Shown here piece by piece: positions 45,100-55,953 of a stretch of DNA of 64,000 bases (its first letter is position 1; each line of letters starts with the position of its first letter). Below the pieces are notes generated by a model. The model was not told the origin of the DNA. It saw only the letters and a program-made list of their open reading frames with translations, and ran no database searches. Source of the DNA: Hypericum androsaemum (taxonomy: Eukaryota > Streptophyta > Magnoliopsida > Malpighiales > Hypericaceae); contig OZ023182.1 in NCBI GenBank assembly GCA_963995505.1, forward strand, positions 4,084,707 to 4,148,706. The letters run 5' to 3'. The translations under genes and the position numbers were made by a program.

Positions 45100-47697
45100 T
45101 GTGATACCCTCACCCTTCTACCGAATTTGTTACAACAAAATAAGGTTGGTTTTGGAAGAGTTTAGGGTTAGTCCGTCGTCGTTCGGTAGAATAGGCGTAA
45201 CTTCCTCATCCGGACTCCAATTTAGGTGATTTCAATTTGTGTAGATTCGTAACACCTAGATCTATAACTTTGTTCTTTTAGTTTTGTGATTTATGAAATG
45301 ATCTGGCCGAAACAAATCAAGCATTTACGGTGCTCTGATATAGGTCTGATTTTGTCAGTATTGGAAATATTTGTTATGTGATTTTATTTAAGTTAACCTA
45401 AATTTTGAATTTACTATTCTATATGATGATTAGCCATATTAAGTTCGATAATTTAAGTAAAGTATATTTAGCTGTCGAGTGACAAGATTTGTAAAAAGTT
45501 TTGAGACGGATTAAGAGTTAGTTGAATTTTAGCTTGTAGGGTTGAATAAGGAAAAAAAGAAGAAGAAGATAGAATTGCGAACGTGGCAATTATTAGAAAT
45601 GGTCATGAAATATATATTTATTATAAAATGAGCTAAGTATCAGATAAATTAATTAAGTTTGGTAAAGGATAAGGGTAAAAAGTAACAAAACAAAACGTGG
45701 CAGTAAAAGAGAATGACACCAGGGAAAGAAAAGATAGATACAAGATTAGAACCGATGGAAGAACAATATAAATTACTTGGCTTTTTATTTCCACCGAGTA
45801 TGACCAAGTACATAGACAGAATAGAAAATCAGAAAATAATAATAGAAAGGGCAGGCCGAAGGAGAAAGAAAAGTAGAAGGGAGTTTGAGACAGACGAAGA
45901 TAGTAAAGAGAAAAAAAAAAGAAAATCATATGGTAAGTAAATTTTTGATAGTTTCATGTAAATATCATTAGTATCTAAATATGAAATTGGTAAGTAAGTA
46001 AAGAAATACAGATGAAAAAGATAAATTTGGTAAGTAAAGAAATACAGATGAAAAAGATAAATTTGGTAACAAGTTGATTTGAGAATTTGATGATCATGAA
46101 TTTGTTAGATTTGTACCGGAAATGAGGAGAATAAAAATCTTGTAAATGATCAAGATTAAACCGTAACCATAATTAGAAAAAGAAAGATATAAGGGATCCT
46201 AAAACAAAAAGAAAAAAATAGTGACAAGGGTTTGAAGAAATAAGCCGAGGACATCTTGTCATGAAAATTAGCTAATAGTGGATTGTTAGATTAGTTATAG
46301 GAACTGTAACAATTAAGATCTTCTCAATAGTTGGCATTTCAGTTAGAGTCATGATTAGAATAAGAAAATTTGAGAAGAAACCGAACCGAGAACAATTAGA
46401 AAGAAATGAAGGTGTTGTATTTTGTATAATTGACAAGGATTAGATTAAGTATTTCTGGTGACAGAAATTGTAAATTAAGAAAAGAAATTTTATATTTTCT
46501 AAGACCTATTTACATGCTAAAAAAGGGTGGTAATAATAGTGGTTAATTGTTCTTTTAACTAGTTAACTGACGTTTGAATCCGAGTGCCACGAGTTGTAAA
46601 ACGAAACACGGAGCTTCTCTTTGAATGGTTTGAGCAACCATTATCTAGTAAGTGGATATTCTTTGTAACATGTGTTTAGCTAACTAGACGTGGGTGATGT
46701 ACTTTATTTGGCGTACTTTTGAATGATATGAAATATGGTATTGGGTTTGGTTTTGGTCTATTTGATATTTGAGGTTGCTTTAGGATTGTCTGTGTTTGTA
46801 TGTGAATTTTGAAAAGTTTGGTATGTGGTTTGTGTGATGGCGGATGATGAGGTCTACCCGTGACCAACCGGGGATGTTGGCATATGTGCACATATTCTGA
46901 GGATACATTGGATATGTAAACGATATGATATTTGGCCGGCGGGGTTAGTTTCTGATGGCGCCTTTAAGATATGGTATCCTCGTGTCGGAGTGGAAGTGAC
47001 ACTATCTAGACCTATCTGAAGTTCATCCGAATTGTGTTATATGTTCTGTAAAAGTCTATCTGAAATTCTGATTACGTGTGATACATGAATTCTTTGATGA
47101 CCTTATCTGTGAAGTAGTCTTTTGTTGTCTTAGTTGTGTGTTAGTATTTGGTTGGGTTTGATGGGAATGACTGGTTGGTTAAATACATGTTACTTATAAT
47201 ATTTGCTTACTAAGTGTTTCAAAGCACTTATCCCTTACTTCAATCCACAGGTGAAGAGATTTGAGCCGTGGTTTGCATCTGGAGAAGCTTCTTCATCCGA
47301 GTTCAGTCCGTTGTCTTTCTTTCTCGGGCTACGTTCAAAGGTCTCCGGATGGTCTTTGTCTTTGTAATCTAGGTCGCTCCATTGTACATATTTGTTGGTC
47401 TTTGATATATGATCTTTGATTAATGTTAACAGGAAATGTATATGTAAATTTATGTTTATGTTTGAAAAGGATGAGTTTGATGATATGACGTTGGAGATGT
47501 GTACTCCAATGCCTATCAGGTTTTGGACACGGTAAATATGTTTGTTTGAAGAAACAATGTTGTGGAAAAAAAAATATTTTGATAATCCTGGTAATGAGAA
47601 GGATGTATTATGATTTGAGGCTTGCTAGGTTATGGTTTATTATATTAAGTTTGACATGATCTAGCGCCGGTTACGACCATGAATTTGGGTCGGGACA
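45100..47697 (+). repeat. 5' LTR of the gypsy element
   Basis: TGTGATACCCTCACCC to TCGGGACA, about 2598 bp. I count about 26 substitutions and a few small indels against the 3' LTR, roughly 1 percent. ORFs inside (for example 45633-45929 minus and 45713-45940 plus) also appear in the other LTR and are not genes. Confidence 0.9.
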
Positions 47698-47701
47698 GAC
47701 T

Positions 47702-47713
47702 TGGTATCAGAGC
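47702..47713 (+). other. Primer-binding site of the gypsy element
   Basis: TGGTATCAGAGC, followed by TTGGT, starts five bases after the 5' LTR. It matches initiator tRNA-Met. Confidence 0.85.
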
Positions 47714-47859
47714 TTGGTCAGAGCATTAGGTTTGAGCCTAGCTTATTATTTGAATTATATGTTGTGTATAATGGAGCATAGGATTTGTCATATCCTTGAA
47801 CCTCTTTTGTTGTGTTGTCTTTTGGTATGCTTAATTCTGACTTATTTGTATAGGAGAAT

Positions 47860-50800
47860 ATGACAGTTACACGTAGTGGTATGGATACGGTTAGGGAGCA
47901 TGGTGAAAGCTCCCAAGGTCGGAGGAATGATGTTGTATCTGAGACTATACCACCAGTTGAGGCCATTACCGCTGGTAGGGTCATTAGAGATGAGATTCCA
48001 CCACCTGTTGCTGCTGTTCCTACTTCTGAGATGGAGAGGCAGGGTGGTGATGGTGTAGACAGAGTTATGAAAGCAATGGAAAAATTCATCGCTACTCAGC
48101 AAATATAATTAGAGCAGAATGTTACATTAGCTGCTAGAGATGACTCTTTGGGTGAGTTCTTGAAGTTGAATCCACCTACATTTTCTGGCTTAAGTGATGA
48201 TCCTCAGGTATTCATTGATGAGATGGAGAAGAGGAGAAGAATCTTAAGGTGTGATAAAGAGCGAATGGTGGAGTTGGCATCATTTAAGTTGGTAGGTGTG
48301 GCTGGAGTTTGGTTCCAAAATGAGGGATCATATGTATGGACTTGGGAGATCTTTACGAAGGCCTTGTTGGATCGGTTCTTACCAGAGAGTTTGAAAGATG
48401 CCCGAGCTTTTGAATTTGAGCGATTGGTGAAGACCCGAGAGATGACAGTATCGCAATATGATGAGAGGTTCATTTATCTGTCACGGTATGCAAAACACTT
48501 GGTTCCCAATGATGAGATGAAGGTAAAGAGGTTTATTCGTGGACTTGATGATTCTATGTTCAAGGTTATGTATCCTCGTGGTTTCGAGACATATGCAGCT
48601 GCAGTGGATTGTGCTCGAACCTTGGAGATGCGCGATAATGAACGTCGAGTGGTCCAAAGTCAACCAAAATTTTAGAAGTTTGAAAAACCACCACAAAGGA
48701 GTTTCAACCAAGGCTTTAGACAGCAAGAGAGATGGACCAACATTCAGCCAGTATCGTCAAAGGGTGGAGGATCAGTTGGTAGTTTTGGTAGAGGGAAGGA
48801 TTTTCGTGGTCAGCAATTCAGTAAGAACCAGTCTAGTAATTTCAGGAGATGCCAAAGTTGTGGTAAACAACATCCTGGAGATATTTGTTATAAAAGGACA
48901 GGAGCTTGTTTTCGCTGCGGTATGCAAGGTCACTTGGTGAAAGACTGTCCTACAATCGATCAGCGTAAGCAAGTGGCAAGTTTGATAGTTAGGCCGCCAA
49001 CACAACACTTTCCCCGACCACAAGTTCAGCAGGGCAATCTACTTGATCAAAGAGAAGTAGGTTTCAGGATTGAGGGACCTAAGTCTGATAGTGGAGGAGG
49101 CGGTGCACACCCTAGAGTGTATGCTTTGACCAGGAGAGATGCTGATGCTAGTAATACTGTGGTGTCAGGTAACCTTCCCATTGGATCATCTTATGCACGT
49201 ATTCTATTTGATTCGGATTCTACACACTCTTTTGTGTCATCTCAATATGTTCAATGTTTGAATGCTATGCCTGTATGTCTGGATGAGTCAATGATCGTTG
49301 CCACTCCTTCGGGTGGGTTTGTATATGTTTGTGAAGTTGTTAGATCCTGCAATATTCAAATTAGTGGGCATGGCTTGTCAGCTGATTTATACATATTGGA
49401 TATGGATGGTTTTGATATCATAGTGGGTATGGACGTGTTATCCACTTATCATGCGATAGTGGATTGTTTTGAAAAAAGAGTGATTTTCCATCCAACAGAT
49501 GAGGCAGAGTTTGAGTTTCAGGGTGAGAAAAAGGTAACTACTGCAAAGCTTATCTCTTATATGAAAGCTAGCAAGTTTCTAAGGAAAGGATGTGCAAGCT
49601 ATTTAGCTATGGTAAAGGAAATAAAGAAAGAAGATGTTTTGGTAGATCATGTTCCTATTGTGAGAGAGTACCCAGATGTATTTTCAGAGAATTTACCAGG
49701 CTTACCTCCAGAGAGGGAGATTGAATTCTGTATTGATCTTGAACCAGGAACTGAACCAATCTCTATACCACCTTATCGTATGGCTCCAGCTGAAATGAAA
49801 GAGTTGAAAGATCAGTTGCAAGATTTGTTGAATAAAGGGTACATAAGGCCTAGTGTTTCTCCGTGGGGAGCCCCAGTGCTATTTGTGAAGAAGAAAGATG
49901 GGAGTTTACGATTGTGCATAGACTACCGAAAGCTGAATAAGGTAACTATACGCAACCGATATCCTCTTCCGAGAATAGATGATTTGTTTGATCAGTTGCG
50001 GGGATCTAAATGGTTTTCTAAGATTGACTTGAGATCGGGGTATCATCAGTTGCGGATTAGAGAGATGGACATTCCAAAGATGGCATTCAGGACTCGATAT
50101 GGCCATTATGAGTTTCTAGTTATGCCATTTGGATTGACTAACGCCCCAGCTGCCTTTATGGATATGATGAACAGGAATTTCAAGCCTTTCCTGGATCAGT
50201 TTGTGGTTGTGTTTATTGACGATATATTGACTTACTCTATTGATCAGGAGGATCATGAGAGACACCTTAGGCAAGTGTTGCAGACGCTACGTGAGAAAAA
50301 GCTATATGCTAAATTCTCAAAGTGTGAATTTTGGCTTCAAAGTGTAGCTTTACTAGGACATGTTGTGTCTAAAGATGGAGTGTCAGTTGACCCAAAGAAG
50401 GTGGAAGCTGTTGTGAATTGGCCTACCCCGGCTAATGTTACTGAGATACGCAGCTTTTTGGGTTTAGCAGGGTATTATCGACGATTTGTCAAAGGATTCT
50501 CTACTTTGGCAGCACCGTTAACTCGGTTAACTCATAAAAATGCCAAGTATGAATGGTCGGGTAGGTGTGAAGAGAGTTTCCAAGAATTGAAGGATCGATT
50601 AACACATGCACCTGTATTAGTTCTACCTTCAGGATCAGGTGGATATTCAGTGTATTGTGATGCTTCAAGAGTGGGTTTGGGATGTGTTCTTATGCAACAC
50701 AAGAATGTTATTGCTTATGCCTCTAGACAGCTGAAGAAACATGAAGAGAATTATCCAGTCCATGACTTGGAAATGGAAGCTGTTGTGTTTGCATTGAAGA

Positions 50801-52467
50801 TTTGGAGGCACTACTTGTATGGTGAGAAGTTTGAGATATATACAGATCATAAAAGCCTCAAGTATATCTTTGAGCAACGAGATTTGAACTTAAGACAGAG
50901 GAGGTGGATGGAGTTACTTAAGGATTATGACTGCACCATTAACTATCACCCTGGGAAAGCTAATGTGGTAGCTGATGCTTTAAGTTGCAAATCCTTAATT
51001 CAGCCAAAGTTTCCAGCAGAGATGCATATGAGACCTACCTTACGAGGACGGGTTATGGAATTACAATGGGAGGATCCAGAGGTTATTGTGATGATGGAAC
51101 AAGTTGAGCAGGGTGAATTACCTAAATTTTGACTTAGTGCTAATGGTATCTTGTATTTTGGTTCTCGAGTGGTTGTCCCTGATGTTGGAGATCTAAGAAA
51201 GGAACTATTGACTCAGGCACACCAAGCGGTCTACAGTATGCACCCTGGATCTACAAAAATGTACCATGATTTGAGATGCAATTATTGGTGGCAAGGTATG
51301 AAAAAGGACATTGCAAAGTTTGTTTCGAAGTGTCTGACTTGTCAACAGGTAAAAGCAGAGCATCAGAGACCTTCTGGATTACTACAACCTCTTGAGATTC
51401 CAATGTGGAAGTGGGAGCAGATAACAATGGATTTGTTAGTAGGGCTTCCAACTACTTCCAAAGGTTATGATGCAGTGTGGGTTATTGTAGACAGATTGAC
51501 AAAATCTTCACATTTCCTACCAATAAAGAGTACATATGATGCAAGTAGGTTTGCTCAGATATTTATGGATGAAATTATTCGCCTTCATGGTGTACCAGTT
51601 TCAATTGTATCTGATCGTGGAACGCATTTCACATCAAGATTTTGGAGGCAATTTCATGAGGCTATGGGAACTCGTTTGGATTTGAGTACGGCCTTTCATT
51701 CTCAAACAGATGGCCAGTCTGAGCGTGTTATTCAGATATTGGAAGATATGATGCGAACTTGTGTCATTGATTTTGGAGGAAGTTGAGATCGTTATTTGCC
51801 ATTGATGGAGTTTGCTTATAATAATAGCTACCAGTCAAGTATCAAGATGGCTCCATATGAAGCTTTGTATGGAAGAAAATGTAGATCTCCGTTATGTTGG
51901 AATGAGGTTGGTGAGAAACAACTATTGGATAATGACTTAGTAGAAGAAACCAATGAGAAGATACAGTTGATTCGACAAAGGCTAGAAACAGCCCAGAGTC
52001 GGCAAAAGTCATACTCAGACAAGAGACGAAAGGATATTGAGTTTGATGTGAGACTACATGTTTTCCTCAAGGTTTCACCTATGAAAGGAACAATGAGGTT
52101 TGGAAGAAGGGGCAAACTCAGTCCTAGATATATTGGCCCATTTGAGATTTTGGAGCGAGTTGGACCAGTGGCATATCGATTGGCTTTGCCACCATCTTTG
52201 TCACATATTCATCCAGTGTTCCATGTCTCCATGCTTAAGCGATACTTGCACGATCCTACTCATGTTTTGGAGCCACAAATAGTAGAGTTAAGTGGAGATT
52301 TGACATATCAAGAGAATCCAATTAGGATTTTGGATCGCGAAGTTAGAAAGCTTCGGAATAGAGAACTTCTGATGGTTAAGGTTCAATGGGCAAATCGTTC
52401 CTTAGCTGAGGCAACTTGGGAAATGGAGGGAGTGATGAAAACCAAATACCCACACCTGTTTGTGTAA
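47860..52467 (+). pseudogene. Gypsy Gag-Pol polyprotein with four in-frame stops
   Basis: One reading frame runs the whole length with no frameshift but is cut by stops at 48106 (TAA), 48673 (TAG), 51130 (TGA) and 51784 (TGA). Gag core 48148-48670; zinc knuckles [13 protein letters not shown] (48850) and [14 protein letters not shown] (48907); protease [10 protein letters not shown] at 49204, where the usual DSG is DSD; RT with [11 protein letters not shown] and FIDDIL (50212); RNase H with YCDAS (50650) and TDHKSLKY; integrase with the H-H-C-C finger (51210-51350), SDRGTHF and DGQSER; chromodomain-like end about 52315-52464 (PIRILDREVRKLRN...WEMEG). Apart from the stops and the protease change it is nearly intact. 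Confidence 0.92.
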
Positions 52468-52516
52468 CAAGTAAGTTAAACTTTCATTAAGCAAATTCGG
52501 GGACCGAATTTTATAA

Positions 52517-52527
52517 GGAGGGGAGAC
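52517..52527 (+). other. Polypurine tract of the gypsy element
   Basis: AGGAGGGGAGAC-type purine run directly before the 3' LTR start at 52528. It primes plus-strand synthesis. Confidence 0.8.
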
Positions 52528-55117
52528 TGTGATACCCTCACCCTTCTACCGAATTTGTTACAACAAAATAAGGTTGGTTTTGGAAGAGTTTAGGGTTAGT
52601 CCGTCGTCGTTCGGTAGAATAGGCGTAACTTCCTCATCCGGACTCCAAATTAGGTGATTTCAATTTGTGTAAATTCGTAACACCTAGACTTTGTTCTTTT
52701 AGTTTTGTGATTTATGAAATAATCTGGCCGAAACAAATCAAGAATTTACGGTGCTCTGATATAGGTCTGATTTTGTCAGTATTGGAAATATTTGTTATGT
52801 GATTTTATTTAAGTTAACCTAAATTTTGAATTTACTATTCCATATGATGATTAGCCATATTAAGTTCGATAATTTAAGCAAAGTATATTTAGCTGTCGAG
52901 TGACAAGATTTGTAAAAAGTTTTGAGACGGATTAAGAGTTAGTTGAATTTTAGCTTGTAGGGTTGAATAAGGAAAAAAAAAGAAGAAGATAGAATTGCGA
53001 ACGTGGCAATTATTAGAAATGGTCATGAAATATATATTTATTATAAAATGAGCTAAGTATCAGATAAATTAATTAAGTTTGGTAAAGGATAAGGGTAAAA
53101 AGTAACAAAACAAAATGTGGCAGTAAAAGAGAATGACACCAGGGAAAGAAAAGATAGATACAAGATTAGAACCGATGGAAGAACAATATAAATTACTTGG
53201 CTTTTTATTTCCACCGAGTATGACCAAGTACATAGACAGAATAGAAAATTAGAAAATAATAATAGAAAGGGCAGGCCGAAGGAGAAAGAAAAGTAGAAGG
53301 GAGTTTGAGACAGACGAAGATAGTAAAGAGAAAAAAAAAGAAAATCATATGGTAAGTAAATTTTTGATAGTTTCATGTAAATATCATTAGTATCTAAATA
53401 TGAAATTGGTAAGTAAGTAAAGAAATACAGATGAAAAAGATAAATTTGGTAAGTAAAGAAATACAGATGAAAAAGATAAATTTGGTAACAAGTTGATTTG
53501 AGAATTTGATGATCATGAATTTGTTAGATTTGTACCGGAAATGAGGAGAATAAAAATCTTGTCAATGATCAAGATTAAACCGTAACCATAATTAGAAAAA
53601 GAAAGATATAAGGGATCCTAAAACAAAAAGAAAAAAATAGTGACAAGGGTTAGAAGAAATAAGCCGAGGACATCTTGTCATGAAAATTAGCTAATAGTGG
53701 ATTGTTAGATTAGTTATAGGAACTGCAACAATTAAGATCTTCTCAATAGTTGGCATTTCAGTTAGAGTCATGATTAGAATAAGAAAATTTGAGAAGAAAC
53801 CGAACCGAGAACAATTAGAAAGAAATGAAGGTGTTGTATTTTGTATAATTGACAAGGATTAGATTAAGTATTTCTGGTGACAGAAATTGTAAATTAAGAA
53901 ATGAAATTATATATTTTCTAAGACCTATTTACATGCTAAAAAAGGGTGGTAATAATAGTGGTTAATTGCTCTTTTGACTAGTTAACTGACGTTTGAATCC
54001 GAGTGCCACGAGTTGTAAAACGAAGCACGGAGCTTCTCTTTGAATGGTTTGAGCAACCATTATCTAGTAAGTGGATATTCTTTGTAACATGTGTTTAGCT
54101 AACTAGACGTGGGTGATGTACTTTATTTGGCGTACTTTTGAATGATATGAAATATGGTATTGGGTTTGGTTTTGGTCTATTTGATATTTGAGGTTGCTTT
54201 TGGATTGTCTGTGTTTGTATGTGAATTTTGAAAAGTTTGGTATGTGGTTTGTGTGATGGCGGATGATGAGGTCTACCCATGACCAACCGGGGATGTTGGC
54301 ATATGTGCACATATTCTGAGGATACATTGGATATGTAAACGATATGATATTTGGCCGGCGGGGTTAGTTTCTGATGGCGCCTTTAAGATATGGTATCCTC
54401 GTGTCGGAGTGGAAGTGACACTATCTAGACCTATCTGAAGTTCATCCGAATTGTGTTATATGTTCTGTAAAAGTCTATCTGAAATTCTGATTACGTGTGA
54501 TACGTGAATTCTTTGATGACCTTATCTGTGAAGTAGTCTTTTGTTGTCTTAGTTGTGTGTTAGTATTTGGTTGGGTTTGATGGGAATGACTGGTTGGTTA
54601 AATACATGTTACTTATAATATTTGCTTACTAAGTGTTTCAAAGCACTTATCTCTTACTTCAATCCACGGGTGAAGAGATTTGAGCCGTGGTTTGCATCTG
54701 GAGAAGCTTCTTCATCCGAGTTCAGCCCGTTGTCTTTCTTTCTCGGGCTACGTTCAAAGGTCTCCGGATGGTCTTTGTCTTTGTAATCTAGGTCGCTCCA
54801 TTGTACATATTTGTTGGTCTTTGATATATGATCTTTGATTAATGTTAACAGGAAATGTATATGTAAATTTATGTTTATGTTTGAAAAGGATGAGTTTGAT
54901 GATATGACGTTGGAGATGTGTACTCCAATGCCTATCAGGATTTGGACACGGTAAATATGTTTGTTTGAAGAAACAATGTTGTGGAAAAAAAAAATATTTT
55001 GATAATCCTGGTAATGAGAAGGATGTATTATGATTTGAGGCTTGCTAGGTTATGGTTTATTATATTAAGTTTGACATGATCTAGCGCCGGTTACGACCAC
55101 GAATTTGGGTCGTGACA
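52528..55117 (+). repeat. 3' LTR of the gypsy element
   Basis: About 2590 bp, TGTGATACCC to TCGTGACA, about 99 percent identical to the 5' LTR by eye. Confidence 0.9.
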
Positions 55118-55122
55118 GATGC

Positions 55123-55403
55123 GCACGTGCCAAGTGCGCCACAAAGCACCCATTGGGACATGCGTCTAATATGCCATGCGCGTGCGCGTGCTCGTGCTAC
55201 GCACCATCCTCGCCGCTGTCCGAGTTGGCTATCCAGGTGGTCAACTTATTTCCTTGTCAATAAGGAGCATCTCCTTATAAACTAGAGAAAACTTGTTGCA
55301 CTTTCCAATGTGGGATTGCCATTTTCCATTCCACTTTTGGGCTTTCCACTTGGGCCTTCCACTTTGGGCTTTGCATTGAACTTTCATTCAATTTTTCCCA
55401 ACA
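55123..55403 (-). repeat. 5' LTR of copia 2, part 2
   Basis: Resumes at GCGCACGTGCCAAGTGCGCC and ends TTTTTCCCAACA, followed by the copia TSD AGGCA. It aligns with 39750-40089 of the other LTR but lacks part of the CACACGCATG-rich tract. Confidence 0.85.
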
Positions 55404-55953
55404 AGGCAAAAACAATGACATTATTTTTGTCTAATGTGTTATTGAAATTTTTGCATGTTGTGCCCTTGAGAATTTTTGCTTGATGTGGCCTTGAAAATTT
55501 GCGTGTGATGAGCCATTGGAATTTTTGTCTCATTTGTCTTTGAATTATTTTTCCTGGTGTATCCTTGATTTAGCTTGATATTATAAATCTTTTGCGCTTC
55601 CTTATTCCTTGATGTAAAGAGTGTTAATTGGTCCAATTTATAGTAAAGGGTGTTAATTATTTTTTTCTTCCAAAAAAATATATTTAACATTCAAAAATTA
55701 AACTTAAAGTTAAAACATCTTAATCAAATAAAACAACCGTATTTTTTTTCCTCTCTCTCGGCCACTAAAGGTCAATAGGCGTGTGTTTCACACTTGGACT
55801 CGTCCCGCACAAATCCTAAAAACCCAAACCCATTCTCATTGAACTTTCCCGTTTCAATCTCCTTCCCTCCCTCCATTAAATCAAAAAACTTCCTCCCACC
55901 TTCAACTCCAAGCCCACACCACCATCTCTTCACCTCCCTCCCTTCAAAACTCA

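Larger units (their letters stand above)
45100..55117 (+). mobile_element. Gypsy chromovirus (Tekay/Del-like), 10.0 kb
   Basis: Perfect target duplication GATGC (45095-45099 and 55118-55122). Two long LTRs, an initiator-tRNA-Met PBS (47702), one continuous polyprotein frame, and a polypurine tract (52517-52527). Domain order protease-RT-RNase H-integrase defines Ty3/gypsy; a C-terminal chromodomain-like segment and the 2.6-kb LTRs suggest the Tekay/Del clade. It is the youngest member of the nest. Confidence 0.93.
39177..55403 (-). mobile_element. Copia retrotransposon 2 (reverse), interrupted by gypsy
   Basis: Perfect target duplication AGGCA (39172-39176 and 55404-55408). LTRs start TGTTGAATGTTTG and end CCCAACA on the printed strand. 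Gag lies at the high-coordinate end, so it is transcribed on the minus strand. The right LTR (5' LTR in element sense) is split by the 10-kb gypsy element at 45100-55117. Without it the copia is about 6.2 kb. Confidence 0.92.
38640..55675. mobile_element. TIR DNA transposon (MULE-like) hosting nested retrotransposons
   Basis: The left end (about 38640-38695, with AAAGATAATTAACACTC and AAATTGAACCAATTA) and the right end (about 55623-55675) form an imperfect inverted repeat: the right end reversed reads AAATAATTAACACCC and AAATTGGACCAATTA. Inside each end, before the copia insertion, lie short imperfect repeats of TGATGTGCCCTTGA (39040-39170 and 55409-55560), like subterminal repeats. Without the nested retrotransposons the element is about 0.8 kb. 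I found no target duplication, so the class and exact ends are uncertain. Confidence 0.5.

Noticed and set aside
45633..53376. ORFs at 45633-45929 and 53053-53376 as a duplicated gene pair
   Set aside because: They are corresponding positions of the two gypsy LTRs.
38640..55675. Exact TSD for the outer TIR element
   Set aside because: I compared flanks at both ends and found no convincing direct repeat, so its ends and class are left tentative.
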